This document shows positions 9,849 to 18,178 of a stretch of DNA of 42,362 nt, piece after piece. The position numbers and the translations under genes are program-made. The stretch comes from an uncultured Pseudomonadales bacterium (lineage in GTDB: Bacteria > Pseudomonadota > Gammaproteobacteria > Pseudomonadales > Porticoccaceae), in contig CAJQKW010000001.1 of assembly GCA_905478975.1 (NCBI GenBank), forward strand, positions 1-42,362. The letters run 5' to 3'. The notes below the pieces were generated by a model. It was not told the origin of the DNA, searched no databases, and was given only the letters and a program-made list of their open reading frames with translations. The first letter of the stretch is position 1, and each line of letters opens with the position of its first letter.

Positions 9849-10361
9849 ATGGCGCGCGGAATTAACAAAGTAATAATAGTCGGTAACTGTGGTCAAGACC
9901 CGGAGACGCGCTATTTGCCTTCAGGCGGTGCTGTCACTAATATGAGCCTGGCCACATCAGAGGCCTGGAAAGACAAGAACACCGGTGAGCAGCAAGAGCG
10001 CACTGAATGGCACAAGGTAGTATTTTTTAATCGTCTCGGCGAGATTGCTGGCGAGTATTTAAAGAAAGGTTCCAAGGTTTATGTTGAAGGCTCGCTGCGC
10101 ACGCGCAAGTGGCAGGGGCAAGATGGTTCCGACCGTTACACTACAGAGATTGTTGCTAGCGAAATGCAGATGCTCGATAGTCGCGGTGGTCAGGAAGGTG
10201 GCGGCGGTGGCGGTGGATATCAGCAGAATCGTCCACAGCAGAACCAAGGCCAGCAAAACCAAGGTCAGCAAAACCAGGGCCAGCAGCAACAGCAAAATCA
10301 GGCTCCCAAGCAGCAAGCCCCTCAGGGCATGGACAGCTTTGACGACGATATCCCGTTCTAG
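9849..10361 (+). CDS. ssb: Single-stranded DNA-binding protein
   Basis: This 170-residue SSB starts with [21 protein letters not shown], the canonical OB-fold start, which spans about 1-110. A glycine run and a glutamine/asparagine-rich linker follow, built from repeated QNQGQ units (about 125-155). The acidic tip [10 protein letters not shown] is the conserved docking site for repair and replication partners. A good ribosome binding site (AGGGGAAG) precedes the ATG. It protects single-stranded DNA during replication, recombination and repair. Repeats in the linker DNA (about 10240-10290) may vary in number between strains. Confidence 0.97.
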   Translation: MARGINKVIIVGNCGQDPETRYLPSGGAVTNMSLATSEAWKDKNTGEQQERTEWHKVVFFNRLGEIAGEYLKKGSKVYVEGSLRTRKWQGQDGSDRYTTEIVASEMQMLDSRGGQEGGGGGGGYQQNRPQQNQGQQNQGQQNQGQQQQQNQAPKQQAPQGMDSFDDDIPF

Positions 10362-10425
10362 AGTCTGTTTGTTGAGAACAAAAGCTCTTTTTAACCCCTT
10401 TTAAATCTCTTTTAAATCCCCTTAA

Positions 10426-10447
10426 CTCCGGCGCTTAACCGTCGGAG
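10426..10447 (+). promoter_or_regulatory. Leader hairpin before the peroxiredoxin gene
   Basis: CTCCGGCG (10426-10433) can pair with CGTCGGAG (10440-10447), with one G-U pair and a six-base loop. It lies 26 bases before the peroxiredoxin start and has no T-run after it, so it is not a normal terminator. It may affect translation or RNA stability; the role is unknown. Confidence 0.3.
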
Positions 10448-10473
10448 GTAAAATTTACTCTTACGAGGTTGTT

Positions 10474-10950
10474 ATGACGATTCAAGTTGGCGATAAAATT
10501 CCCGAAGGCATGTTCACCGTAATGGGCGCAGAGGGTCCTACTGGTGTTAGCACTGCTGATCTTTTCTCTGGCAAAAAAGTTGTACTGTTTGCTGTTCCCG
10601 GTGCGTTTACACCGACCTGTTCCGCTGCTCACCTGCCGGGTTTTGTTGTTCATGTTGACGACATTAAAGCCAAGGGCGTTGATACAGTAGCCTGCATGTC
10701 GGTGAACGATGTATTTGTCATGGACGCTTGGGGCAAGTCTGCCAATGCTGAGCATCTGATGATGTTGGCCGATGGCAATGCGACGTTTACTGAAGCTTTG
10801 GGTCTGGTATTGGACGGCAGTGGTTTCGGTATGGGCACGCGCAGTCAGCGTTTCGCTATGATCGTCGATGACGGTGTAGTGAGCTTGCTGAATGTTGATG
10901 CTGGTGCGCTGGAAGCTTCAAGTGCTGAGGCGATTTTAGCGGCGTTGTAA
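10474..10950 (+). CDS. Prx5-type peroxiredoxin
   Basis: This 158-residue thiol peroxidase belongs to the AhpC/TSA superfamily, Prx5 (type II) group. The active-site block VPGAFTPTCSAAHLPGF places the peroxidatic cysteine at C49, with the conserved P-x3-T-x2-C context. A second cysteine at C74 (VACMSVND) is at the position conserved in glutaredoxin- or glutathione-dependent Prx5 enzymes. No glutaredoxin domain is fused to it. It is a cytoplasmic enzyme reducing hydrogen peroxide and alkyl hydroperoxides. It is preceded by GAGG seven bases before the ATG and followed by a strong terminator, so it is probably a single-gene unit. Confidence 0.92.
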   Translation: MTIQVGDKIPEGMFTVMGAEGPTGVSTADLFSGKKVVLFAVPGAFTPTCSAAHLPGFVVHVDDIKAKGVDTVACMSVNDVFVMDAWGKSANAEHLMMLADGNATFTEALGLVLDGSGFGMGTRSQRFAMIVDDGVVSLLNVDAGALEASSAEAILAAL

Positions 10951-10973
10951 TTTGCTGCTAGGTCCTTCGAATA

Positions 10974-11001
10974 GGGAGCTGTTAAATCAGCTCCCTTTTT
11001 T
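10974..11001 (+). terminator. Rho-independent terminator after the peroxiredoxin gene
   Basis: GGGAGCTG (10974-10981) pairs perfectly with CAGCTCCC (10988-10995) around a six-base loop, followed by six T. This is a textbook plus-strand terminator. Confidence 0.93.
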
Positions 11002-11024
11002 GTGCCTGCTATTTTTATGTTTTG

Positions 11025-11296
11025 TCAGTCCCCGCAACAGACTCTTTTCGATGAGGCCTTTTAGATAGTGGCACCCGCATCTGCTCTTGGGGTTTCACTT
11101 ACCCAAAATCACGGCCTGCGGCTTCCCTCGAATTAAAATGCCATTACGGGTCGCGCCGACAGGCGTCCCTGCCTGACGTCGCTCAATTGCACATCTCTGT
11201 GCAATTGACCCTATGCCATTTGAATTTTTCGGCGTAATTTAAGGTAATTGAAACCCCAAGAGCAGATACTCGAGATAAGTCTGTTGTGGAGTCTGG
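11025..11296. repeat. 272-bp imperfect inverted-repeat element (MITE-like or structural repeat)
   Basis: This gene-free stretch is one large imperfect palindrome. A 19-bp perfect arm at 11079-11097 is inverted at 11249-11267. A 9-bp arm CAACAGACT at 11035-11043 is inverted at 11278-11286, and pairing extends imperfectly outward (15 of 19 bases) to 11025 and 11296. Further weaker pairing continues inward, with GGGTC at 11148-11152 against GACCC at 11207-11211. The centre holds two hairpins, CAGGC/GCCTG (11160-11175) and an 11-bp stem at 11183-11208. It has no open reading frame. It lies between two convergent terminators. No target-site duplication is obvious. Confidence 0.75.
11183..11208. 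repeat. Perfect hairpin inside the inverted-repeat element
   Basis: TCAATTGCACA (11183-11193) pairs with TGTGCAATTGA (11198-11208) around the loop TCTC. It forms one arm of the branched structure predicted for the surrounding element. Confidence 0.85.
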
Positions 11297-11322
11297 CAAG
11301 GGGGGGGGAAAGTTATGGACAC

Positions 11323-11346
11323 AAAAAAGGCGACCGAGGCCGCCTT
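11323..11346 (-). terminator. Rho-independent terminator after fabB
   Basis: On the minus strand AAGGCG and CGCCTT form a stem around an eight-base loop, followed by a six-T run (plus-strand A at 11323-11328). It lies 20 bases beyond the fabB stop codon. A run of nine G at 11300-11308 lies just outside it. Confidence 0.85.
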
Positions 11347-11365
11347 CTTCGCACAATGACAAAAA

Positions 11366-12580
11366 TCAGCCAGTGTAGCGTTCCATAATCAGTGTGGCGT
11401 TGGTGCCGCCGAAACCGAAGCTGTTGGACATAATGCAATTTAGCGTCTTCTCTTTGGTTTCCAATAAGATTGGCAGACCTGCAGCGTGCTCGTCGAGCTC
11501 ATCAATATGGGCAGAGCCAGCGACAAAGTCATTCTGCATCATCAGCATGCAGTAAATCGCTTCGTGAACGCCTGCAGCACCTAGGCTGTGGCCAGAGAGT
11601 GATTTAGTTGAGCTGATATCCGGGCAGTTCTCAGGGAAGGTGTTACGAATCGCACCCAGTTCAGCCACATCGCCTACCGGCGTGCTGGTGCCGTGAGTAT
11701 TGATGTAGTCGATTGGACCTTTGGCGGTTTCCATGGCCATCTTCATGCAGCGCTCAGCGCCTTCGCCTGAAGGGGAGACCATATCGGCACCATCGGACGT
11801 TGCGCCGTAACCGGTCACTTCACAAATAATGTTGGCGCCGCGAGCCAGCGCGTGCTCAAGCTCTTCCACGACCACGGTCCCGGCACCCAAACCTGGAGCA
11901 AAGCCATCGCGGTTTGCGTCGTAGGCACGTGAGGCAATCTCAGGTGTGTCGTTGTATTTGCTGGTCAGAGCACCCATGGCGTCGAACATGCCTGCCATAG
12001 ACCAATGCATGTCCTCGGAACCACCGGCCAGCAACACATCTTGCTTGCCCAGTTGAATCAACTCGACGGCGTGGCCGATACAGTGAGCGCTGGTGGCGCA
12101 GGCAGAGGCGATGGAATAGTTGACGCCCTTGATTTCAAACGGTGTGGCAACACAGGCAGAGACGGTGCTGGCCATAATCTGTGTGACTCTATAGGGGCCG
12201 GCACGTTTGATACCGCGATCGCGCATCACATCTATAGATTCGGTAAACATTTCACCAGAGACGCCGCCTGAACCCATTACAAGGCCAGTGCGGTGGTTGG
12301 AAACCATCTCAGGGGTTAGGCCTGCATCGGCAATGGCGCGATCTGTGGCAATGTAGGCGTAGGATGCAGAGGGGCCCATAAAGCGCAAAATCTTGCGGTC
12401 AATATGCTCTTTGGGATCTATGTCTAATACCGCGCCAACATTGCAGCGCAGACCCATTTCGGCGAAGTCTTCGCGACGGCGAATACCCGAGATCCCTTCT
12501 TTTAATGAATGAGCGACGCTTTCTTTATCATTGCCCAGACATGAAACAATACCAAGTCCCGTAATTACTGCACGTTTCAT
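11366..12580 (-). CDS. fabB: 3-oxoacyl-ACP synthase I (KAS I)
   Basis: This 404-residue condensing enzyme has the FabB triad: C161 in [13 protein letters not shown]296 in [11 protein letters not shown] and H331 in [10 protein letters not shown]. These sit two residues before the E. coli FabB positions. FabB elongates fatty acids and is the isoform needed to extend the cis-3-decenoyl product of FabA, so it determines unsaturated fatty acid content. It lies directly after fabA on the same strand with a 96-base gap, the classic fabAB pair. The N terminus ([15 protein letters not shown]) supports the chosen ATG. Confidence 0.97.
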   Translation of the reverse strand: MKRAVITGLGIVSCLGNDKESVAHSLKEGISGIRRREDFAEMGLRCNVGAVLDIDPKEHIDRKILRFMGPSASYAYIATDRAIADAGLTPEMVSNHRTGLVMGSGGVSGEMFTESIDVMRDRGIKRAGPYRVTQIMASTVSACVATPFEIKGVNYSIASACATSAHCIGHAVELIQLGKQDVLLAGGSEDMHWSMAGMFDAMGALTSKYNDTPEIASRAYDANRDGFAPGLGAGTVVVEELEHALARGANIICEVTGYGATSDGADMVSPSGEGAERCMKMAMETAKGPIDYINTHGTSTPVGDVAELGAIRNTFPENCPDISSTKSLSGHSLGAAGVHEAIYCMLMMQNDFVAGSAHIDELDEHAAGLPILLETKEKTLNCIMSNSFGFGGTNATLIMERYTG

Positions 12581-12676
12581 CGGTGATCCTCTTGAATTGG
12601 ATATTTAGTGTGACGTTTAGTGGTGCACTTAATCGAGTGCAAAATGGCTGCGATTAGAAGTTGAATCAATTTAGAG

Positions 12677-13198
12677 TTAGAAGTGATCTGTGCTTTCGAA
12701 GAGACCGACTTTTAAGTCTTTGGCAGAGTAGATTTCACGTCCATCTACTTCAACTGAACCATTGGCAATACCCATGACTAGCTTGCGCTGAATCAGGCGA
12801 GTCAGTTCGAGTTTGTAGGTGACTTTCTTGGCGGTAGGCAATACCTGGCCAAAAAACTTCACTTCGCCCGCACCTAGAGCGCGACCGCGGCCGCTGTTGC
12901 CATTCCAGACTAAGAAGAAACCGACTAACTGCCAGAGGGCGTCGAGACCGAGACAGCCGGGCATTACTGGATCGCCTTCGAAATGACAGCCGAAGAACCA
13001 GAGGTCAGGGTTGATGTCGAGTTCGGCAATGATTTGACCTTTGCCGGCCACGCCGCCGGTATTGTTGATTTCAACAATGCGGTCAGCCATCAGCATATTG
13101 GGGGCTGGCAGTCTTGCATTGCCTGGGCCAAACAGTTCGCCACGAGAGCAGGCGAGGATTTCTTCACGGTTGTAAGATGACTGGGGTTGGAATGACAT
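12677..13198 (-). CDS. fabA: 3-hydroxydecanoyl-ACP dehydratase/isomerase
   Basis: This 173-residue hot-dog enzyme matches FabA. The catalytic block [24 protein letters not shown] carries H72 and D86, equivalent to H70 and D84 of E. coli. It dehydrates 3-hydroxydecanoyl-ACP and isomerises the product to cis-3-decenoyl-ACP, the branch point to anaerobic unsaturated fatty acid synthesis. It is the first gene of the fabA-fabB pair. Its leader contains two hairpin-capable inverted repeats (13214-13250 and 13269-13289). No FabR-type operator was recognised. Confidence 0.97.
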   Translation of the reverse strand: MSFQPQSSYNREEILACSRGELFGPGNARLPAPNMLMADRIVEINNTGGVAGKGQIIAELDINPDLWFFGCHFEGDPVMPGCLGLDALWQLVGFFLVWNGNSGRGRALGAGEVKFFGQVLPTAKKVTYKLELTRLIQRKLVMGIANGSVEVDGREIYSAKDLKVGLFESTDHF

Positions 13199-13213
13199 AG
13201 GATCCTTTACGAT

Positions 13214-13250
13214 AAGCCAGAAAGGCGTGCATCGTAACCAGTTCTGGCTT
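13214..13250 (-). promoter_or_regulatory. Inverted repeat in the fabA upstream region
   Basis: AAGCCAGAA (13214-13222) and TTCTGGCTT (13242-13250) are a perfect 9-bp inverted repeat with a 19-base spacer, just upstream of fabA. A second one, CCTGTTT/AAACAGG, lies at 13269-13289. They could be operator half-sites or leader hairpins; neither matches a regulator site I know. Confidence 0.35.
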
Positions 13251-13330
13251 TAGCGGCAACTTTTAGCGCCTGTTTGACCTAAAAACAGGACGGATTGGTC
13301 ATGCTTTTTGGTCATCAAATCTATTTTCGG

Positions 13331-13359
13331 TTGACAGTTTAGCGGTAGCTCCCTAGCAT
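13331..13359 (+). promoter_or_regulatory. Sigma-70-type promoter for the polyprenyl synthase gene
   Basis: TTGACA (13331-13336), a 17-base spacer and TAGCAT (13354-13359) form a good -35/-10 pair. Transcription would start near 13366. That leaves a leader of about 29 bases before the ATG at 13395, and would make the GTG at 13365 leaderless. Confidence 0.55.
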
Positions 13360-13394
13360 GCGCCGTGTCTCATAACCTCGACTTTAAAGCCTTC

Positions 13395-14378
13395 ATGCTG
13401 CCATTTCACAAAGCTGTTGAAAGCGACTTCTCAGCCGTCAACGATCTGATTGTTGCCAATCTCCACTCCAACGTCGGATTGGTAGAGAATATCGGCCACT
13501 ATATTGTGGGCTCCGGTGGCAAGCGCTTGCGTCCGGTAGTCGTGCTCTTGAGCGCCTTGGCCAATGGTTATAAAGGCAAGCAACATCTGACCATGGCGGC
13601 AGTGATTGAGTTTATTCACACGGCCACGCTGTTACATGATGATGTGGTGGATGTCTCGGCGCTGCGCCGGGGGCGAGAGACCGCCAACAACCAGTGGGGC
13701 AACGCGCCCAGTGTGCTGGTGGGGGATTTTATCTATTCCCGTGCTTTTCAAATGCTGGTCAGTGTGGGTGATATGCCGATTATGGGCGTTATTGCCGATG
13801 CCACCAATGTTATCTCTGAAGGTGAAGTTCAGCAGATGGGCAATGCCGGCAACTCGGCAATCGACGAAGCGACCTATTACGAAGTTATTTATCGCAAGAC
13901 CGCGAAGTTATTTGAAGCCGCGGGTCGTATTGGTGCCATGTTGGCGGCCAAGGAAAGCGGTAATCTCGATAGTGATACGGTTATTAGCGATGCAATGGCC
14001 GCCTACGGAAAACATCTTGGGCTGGCTTTTCAGGTCGCCGATGATGTCCTGGACTATCAGGGTGACAGCGAAGAGACCGGTAAGAATGTCGGTGATGATC
14101 TGGCTGAGGGGAAAATGACTCTGCCACTGATTCATGCGCGCGATCATCTCGATGAAGAGCAGAAGCAGTTAATTTGCTCGGCGATTGAGAGTAAGAGCGC
14201 GGAACATTTCGAAAAAATTCTTGCGGCAGTTCGTCAGTCATCGAGTTTAGATTACTCTGTTGCCCAGGCTCAACGGCAGGCCGAACTGGCCAAGCAGTCT
14301 TTGGCCCAGCTGCCAGACAGTGAGCTAAAAATCGTGCTGGCCGGTTTAGCTGATTTTGCGGTTTCGCGAGTATCCTAA
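13395..14378 (+). CDS. ispB: Long-chain trans-polyprenyl diphosphate synthase (IspB type)
   Basis: From the ATG at 13395 this 327-residue enzyme has the family pattern: GGKRLRP near the N terminus, the first aspartate-rich motif LLHDDVVD and the second DDVLD. It extends farnesyl diphosphate with isopentenyl diphosphate to make the isoprenoid side chain of ubiquinone; octaprenyl or nonaprenyl length cannot be read here. The start is uncertain. A GTG at 13365 would add ten residues, but alignment by eye with E. coli IspB and the promoter position favour the ATG, although no clear ribosome binding site is present. It is divergent from fabA. Confidence 0.9.
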   Translation: MLPFHKAVESDFSAVNDLIVANLHSNVGLVENIGHYIVGSGGKRLRPVVVLLSALANGYKGKQHLTMAAVIEFIHTATLLHDDVVDVSALRRGRETANNQWGNAPSVLVGDFIYSRAFQMLVSVGDMPIMGVIADATNVISEGEVQQMGNAGNSAIDEATYYEVIYRKTAKLFEAAGRIGAMLAAKESGNLDSDTVISDAMAAYGKHLGLAFQVADDVLDYQGDSEETGKNVGDDLAEGKMTLPLIHARDHLDEEQKQLICSAIESKSAEHFEKILAAVRQSSSLDYSVAQAQRQAELAKQSLAQLPDSELKIVLAGLADFAVSRVS

Positions 14379-14615
14379 ATTTTTAGACTGTTTTTTTGAG
14401 CTCTTTCCCAGATGAGATCAGCTAGACATAGTTTGCTCTGCCCTGAACTAGCTTGATCTACAATTTCTTTTTTGCTCTAAAGCCTTTCTCGTAACCAGTC
14501 TATCTGCATAGCTTTACCTAATAATGGCTATACAGGTAATTATAGGCGGTGATCTTTGCTACTATAACGGCTCTTTAAGTAGTCAAACCTTTCTTATAAC
14601 AACAAGGAGAATTGA

Positions 14616-15809
14616 GTGATAATCGGAATTCCCGCGGAAATTAAAACCGCTGAAAAACGAGTCGCCATGTCCCCTGCCAATGTCCAGTCTCTGACTGACA
14701 AAGGCGTCAAGGTGCTTTTTCAAACAAACGCAGGAGATGCTGCAGGTTATCCAGATAAGCTATATACAGAGGCTGGAGCAACCCTTAGCAGTGATCGTGC
14801 AGAGATATTTGCCCAGGCTGATATTATTTTGCAGGTTCAATCCTTTGGCTCAAACAACGAAAACAGTGAAGCGGATCTCGCCAGTCTACGCAGTGGACAG
14901 ATGGTGATTGGCATGATGGATCCACTGGCCTCACCCCAGGCTGCCCAAGCCGTGGCAGATAAAGGCGCCACAGCCATTGCCCTGGAGCTGGTACCGCGGA
15001 TCAGTCGAGCACAGAGCATGGATGTACTTTCATCCATGGCCACATTGGCCGGTTATAAAGCCGTGTTGATGGGCGCCTCTGCTGCTCCGCGAATATTCCC
15101 CATGTTGATGACCGCCGCGGGCACCTTGCAGCCAGCGCGAGTATTGATTATGGGTGTAGGTGTTGCCGGTCTTCAGGCCTGCGCCACCGCCAAGCGACTT
15201 GGCGCTGTGGTTGAAGCCTACGATGTACGTCCCGCGGCTCGGGAACAGATTATCTCGGTCGGCGCCAAGCCAGTTGAGTTGGATCTGGATACTGGTGAGT
15301 CTGAGGGTGCTGGTGGTTACGCCAAAGCCCAGGGCGAGGACTTTCTCAAGCGTCAACGGGAGCTGATGACTGCGGTGGTGGCCGAGCAGGATATTATTAT
15401 TACTACGGCAGCGATCCCCGGTGCCAAGTCGCCGATTCTGGTGACCGAAGATATGGTGAAAGCCATGAAGCCCGGTTCAGTGATTGTTGATCTGGCGGCG
15501 GAGCGGGGAGGCAATTGCGACCTTACCGAACAGGGTAAAACCGTTGTCGCCCATGGCGTGACTATTTTGGGTCCCGAGAACGTGCCATCCGAATTGGCTT
15601 ATCACGCCAGTCAGATGTACGGCAAAAACATGGAGACATTACTGGAGTTAATTCTCGACGAAGAGGGCAACCTCAACCTCGATTTTAATGATGAGATTGT
15701 TGCAGGTACGGTTGTTGCCCACCAGGGAGAGATTCCACATCCGCATATGCGCAAGCTGCTGGGACTGCCAGAACTCAATGCACCAGAACAAGAAAAGCAA
15801 GGGGAGTAA
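14616..15809 (+). CDS. pntAA: NAD(P) transhydrogenase subunit alpha part 1
   Basis: This 397-residue soluble subunit carries the NAD(H)-binding domain I of proton-translocating transhydrogenase. The Rossmann motif is in VLIMGVGVAGLQACATAKRLGA. The start is a GTG at 14616 preceded by AAGGAG with good spacing. The E. coli alpha subunit joins this part to a membrane part; here they are separate genes, as in many alphaproteobacteria and marine bacteria. The complex in the inner membrane uses the proton gradient to make NADPH from NADH. It leads a tight three-gene operon, five bases from pntAB. Confidence 0.96.
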   Translation: MIIGIPAEIKTAEKRVAMSPANVQSLTDKGVKVLFQTNAGDAAGYPDKLYTEAGATLSSDRAEIFAQADIILQVQSFGSNNENSEADLASLRSGQMVIGMMDPLASPQAAQAVADKGATAIALELVPRISRAQSMDVLSSMATLAGYKAVLMGASAAPRIFPMLMTAAGTLQPARVLIMGVGVAGLQACATAKRLGAVVEAYDVRPAAREQIISVGAKPVELDLDTGESEGAGGYAKAQGEDFLKRQRELMTAVVAEQDIIITTAAIPGAKSPILVTEDMVKAMKPGSVIVDLAAERGGNCDLTEQGKTVVAHGVTILGPENVPSELAYHASQMYGKNMETLLELILDEEGNLNLDFNDEIVAGTVVAHQGEIPHPHMRKLLGLPELNAPEQEKQGE

Positions 15810-15814
15810 AACCA

Positions 15815-16096
15815 ATGGATATTTTAATTCTGTTATTAGCACTGTTTGTGCTGTCGTTATTTCTCGGTGTTGAGCTAATTACCAAAGTGCCACCGACACT
15901 GCACACGCCATTGATGTCTGGAACCAATGCGGTTTCAGGTATTACCTTAGTGGGCGCTCTACTGGCCGCGGGCAATGACGGTTCGCCGATGATGGTGAAT
16001 GTACTGGGCTTTATCGCTGTGACGTTGGCGACCATCAATGTTATTGGTGGTTACCTTGTGACTAATCGCATGCTTGCCATGTTTAAGAGGAAGTAA
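15815..16096 (+). CDS. pntAB: NAD(P) transhydrogenase subunit alpha part 2 (membrane)
   Basis: This is a 93-residue membrane protein with about three hydrophobic segments (4-20, 40-58 and 62-80). It contains the conserved TPLMSGTNAVSGI block of transhydrogenase domain II, part of the proton channel. It sits between pntAA and pntB with gaps of five and three bases. Its small size is normal for organisms with a split alpha subunit. Confidence 0.95.
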   Translation: MDILILLLALFVLSLFLGVELITKVPPTLHTPLMSGTNAVSGITLVGALLAAGNDGSPMMVNVLGFIAVTLATINVIGGYLVTNRMLAMFKRK

Positions 16097-16099
16097 GCG

Positions 16100-17545
16100 A
16101 TGAATGAGAATCTCGTAAATTTTATCTATTTGATTGCCGGTGTGCTGTTTATTCTCGGTATTAAAGGACTGACCAAACCGAAAACTGCCGTGCGCGGCAA
16201 TATACTTTCGGCCTTGGGAATGTTAATTGCCGTGGTCGTTACGCTGCTTAATATGAATACCATCGATTACACCTATGTGATCGCCGGTGTAGTGGTGGGT
16301 TCCATAGTGGGTAGCATTATGGCCCTGCGTATTCAGATGACCTCGATGCCACAGATGGTGGCTCTGCTCAATGGTTTTGGTGGTGGTGCTTCACTGACTA
16401 TCGCCCTGGCTGAGTATTACACCAAGCTGGGAACTACGCCGGCCTCCTTTGCCGAGCTGTTGAATCCTGTTGTTGCCGATAGCAGTGCTTTTGGTCCTGG
16501 ACCTGAGGGCACTATTGCTTTGGTCGCCATTGGTATGACGGTATTGATCGGTGCTCTGACGTTGACCGGTAGCCTGGTGGCATTCGCCAAGCTGCAAGAG
16601 TTGATGAAGAAAAGCTACGGTCTCCCCGGAGGTCCAGTGGGCAACGCGCTATTTGTTATAGCTGCGCTGGTTGCTGTGGCACTGGTTGTAGTCAATCCAG
16701 GCAATGTTGCCGCTATGGTGGCTGTAGTCGTCTTGGCACTGCTGTTAGGTCTGTTCTTGGTAATGCCAATTGGCGGCGCTGATATGCCAGTGGTGATTGC
16801 ACTGCTGAATTCCTACTCGGGTATCGCAGCGGCTTTCGCGGGTTTTATTCTCGGCAACACGGTATTGATTATTGCCGGTTCCTTAGTGGGAACCTCGGGG
16901 CTGATTCTGACGCGCATTATGTGTGTGGCGATGAACCGCTCACTGGCCAATGTACTGTTTGGCAAAATGGCTGCCAGTGGCGAGATTATTGATGCCGATG
17001 AAGTTTATGCCGGTAAGGTTACCAGTGCTCAGCCCGACGAAGTGGCTATGCTGCTCGAGAACGCTCAGCGCGTGGTTATAGTGCCCGGTTATGGCATGGC
17101 CATGGCGCAGGCGCAACATGCGGTACGCGAGCTGGCTGACGCCATTGAAGCCAAGGGTGCCGAGGTCCAATACGGTATTCATCCGGTGGCAGGGCGTATG
17201 CCTGGCCATATGAATGTGCTGTTGGCGGAAGCTGAGGTGCCTTACGACAACCTTGTTGAGATGGACAGAATCAATCCCACCTTCGAAGACACTGATGTGG
17301 TGATTGTGATCGGTGCCAACGATGTGACCAATCCTATGGCCCGCGATGTTGAAGGTAGCCCGATCTACGGCATGCCCATTCTCAATGTTGATAAAGCCAA
17401 GACGGTGGTAGTGATCAAGCGTTCATTGAGCCCCGGTTTTGCCGGTCTGCCCAATCCGCTGTTCGCAATGGATCATACGTTAATGGTCTACGGCGATGGC
17501 AAGAAGGCGGTTGTTGATATGACTACGGCGCTGAATCAGCTTTAG
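16100..17545 (+). CDS. pntB: NAD(P) transhydrogenase subunit beta
   Basis: This 481-residue subunit has multiple membrane helices in the first ~270 residues (proton-translocating domain II). The C-terminal NADP(H)-binding domain III contains VVIVPGYGMAMAQAQ, HPVAGRMPGHMNVLLAEA and VVIVIGANDVTNP. It is the last gene of the pnt operon and is followed by a very strong terminator. Along with zwf in this window, it is a main potential source of NADPH. Confidence 0.97.
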   Translation: MNENLVNFIYLIAGVLFILGIKGLTKPKTAVRGNILSALGMLIAVVVTLLNMNTIDYTYVIAGVVVGSIVGSIMALRIQMTSMPQMVALLNGFGGGASLTIALAEYYTKLGTTPASFAELLNPVVADSSAFGPGPEGTIALVAIGMTVLIGALTLTGSLVAFAKLQELMKKSYGLPGGPVGNALFVIAALVAVALVVVNPGNVAAMVAVVVLALLLGLFLVMPIGGADMPVVIALLNSYSGIAAAFAGFILGNTVLIIAGSLVGTSGLILTRIMCVAMNRSLANVLFGKMAASGEIIDADEVYAGKVTSAQPDEVAMLLENAQRVVIVPGYGMAMAQAQHAVRELADAIEAKGAEVQYGIHPVAGRMPGHMNVLLAEAEVPYDNLVEMDRINPTFEDTDVVIVIGANDVTNPMARDVEGSPIYGMPILNVDKAKTVVVIKRSLSPGFAGLPNPLFAMDHTLMVYGDGKKAVVDMTTALNQL

Positions 17546-17566
17546 AAGTTGAATTTAAGTGTTAAT

Positions 17567-17595
17567 AAAAACCCCGCCAATCGGCGGGGTTTTTT
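17567..17595 (+). terminator. Rho-independent terminator after pntB
   Basis: ACCCCGCC (17571-17578) pairs with GGCGGGGT (17583-17590) around AATC, flanked by an A-run before and a T-run after (to 17595). The flanking A and T runs lengthen the stem to about 12 bp. Confidence 0.95.
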
Positions 17596-17647
17596 ATGCG
17601 GGTCTTTTTGTGCCGATTGTTTTGTCGAGAGAGTAAATTCCAGGCAT

Positions 17648-17670
17648 AAAAAAACCGGCCAGAGCCGGTT
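17648..17670 (-). terminator. Rho-independent terminator after rpsT
   Basis: On the minus strand AACCGGC and GCCGGTT form a 7-bp stem around a four-base loop, followed by a T-run (plus-strand A at 17648-17654). It lies about 30 bases after the rpsT stop. Confidence 0.92.
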
Positions 17671-17698
17671 CTTTTACTGCTGACTAATAAAACAACTA

Positions 17699-17962
17699 TT
17701 AACCAAGCGCCTTAACTTTAGCGTTTAGGCGGCTCTTATGACGAGCAGCTTTATTCTTGTGCAGAATGCCTTTGTCGGCCATACGGTCTAGAACTGGCAC
17801 TGCAGCGGTGTAAGCCTGCTGAGCATCAGCCTGAACGCCGCTATCAATAGCTGCATCAACTTTTTTCAAATAGGTGCGAACCATAGAGCGCAAGCTGGCA
17901 TTGTGCTGTCGGCGTTTCTCGTTCTGGCGTGCGCGTTTCTTAGCTTGTACTGAATTTGCCAC
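17699..17962 (-). CDS. rpsT: Small ribosomal subunit protein S20
   Basis: This 87-residue basic protein begins [17 protein letters not shown], the canonical S20 N terminus that binds 16S rRNA. The start codon is GTG (17960-17962), preceded by a strong AAGAGGAG ribosome binding site. E. coli rpsT also uses a non-ATG start (UUG), which is tied to its autoregulation, so the weak start here may serve the same purpose. It is a single-gene unit divergent from murJ, as usual in gammaproteobacteria. Confidence 0.98.
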   Translation of the reverse strand: MANSVQAKKRARQNEKRRQHNASLRSMVRTYLKKVDAAIDSGVQADAQQAYTAAVPVLDRMADKGILHKNKAARHKSRLNAKVKALG

Positions 17963-18178
17963 TTGTTGTACTCCTCTTAATTGGTCTCACTGAAGGCGCG
18001 GAAATATACAGGTTTTATAAGTTACATTCAACCCAATTGTCGAAGCAATATAATTACTTTGTACTGTCAGAGAAGCCTGAAGCGTCAAGCTAGCTTGCAC
18101 AGCTTTTCAGTATTCACTTGGAGATGGGCTTGGAGGTCGTTAAACTGCTGTGAAAAGCACCTGTCAATCGAGTAAAAA

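Noticed and set aside
13269-13289. LexA-like CTGT...ACAG near fabA
   Set aside because: The spacing between CTGT and ACAG is 11 bases, not 8, so it is better read as a hairpin-capable inverted repeat.
14416-14459. Terminator after the polyprenyl synthase gene
   Set aside because: GATCA-GCTAG and CTAGC-T-TGATC can pair, but the loop is over 20 bases and there is no T-run.
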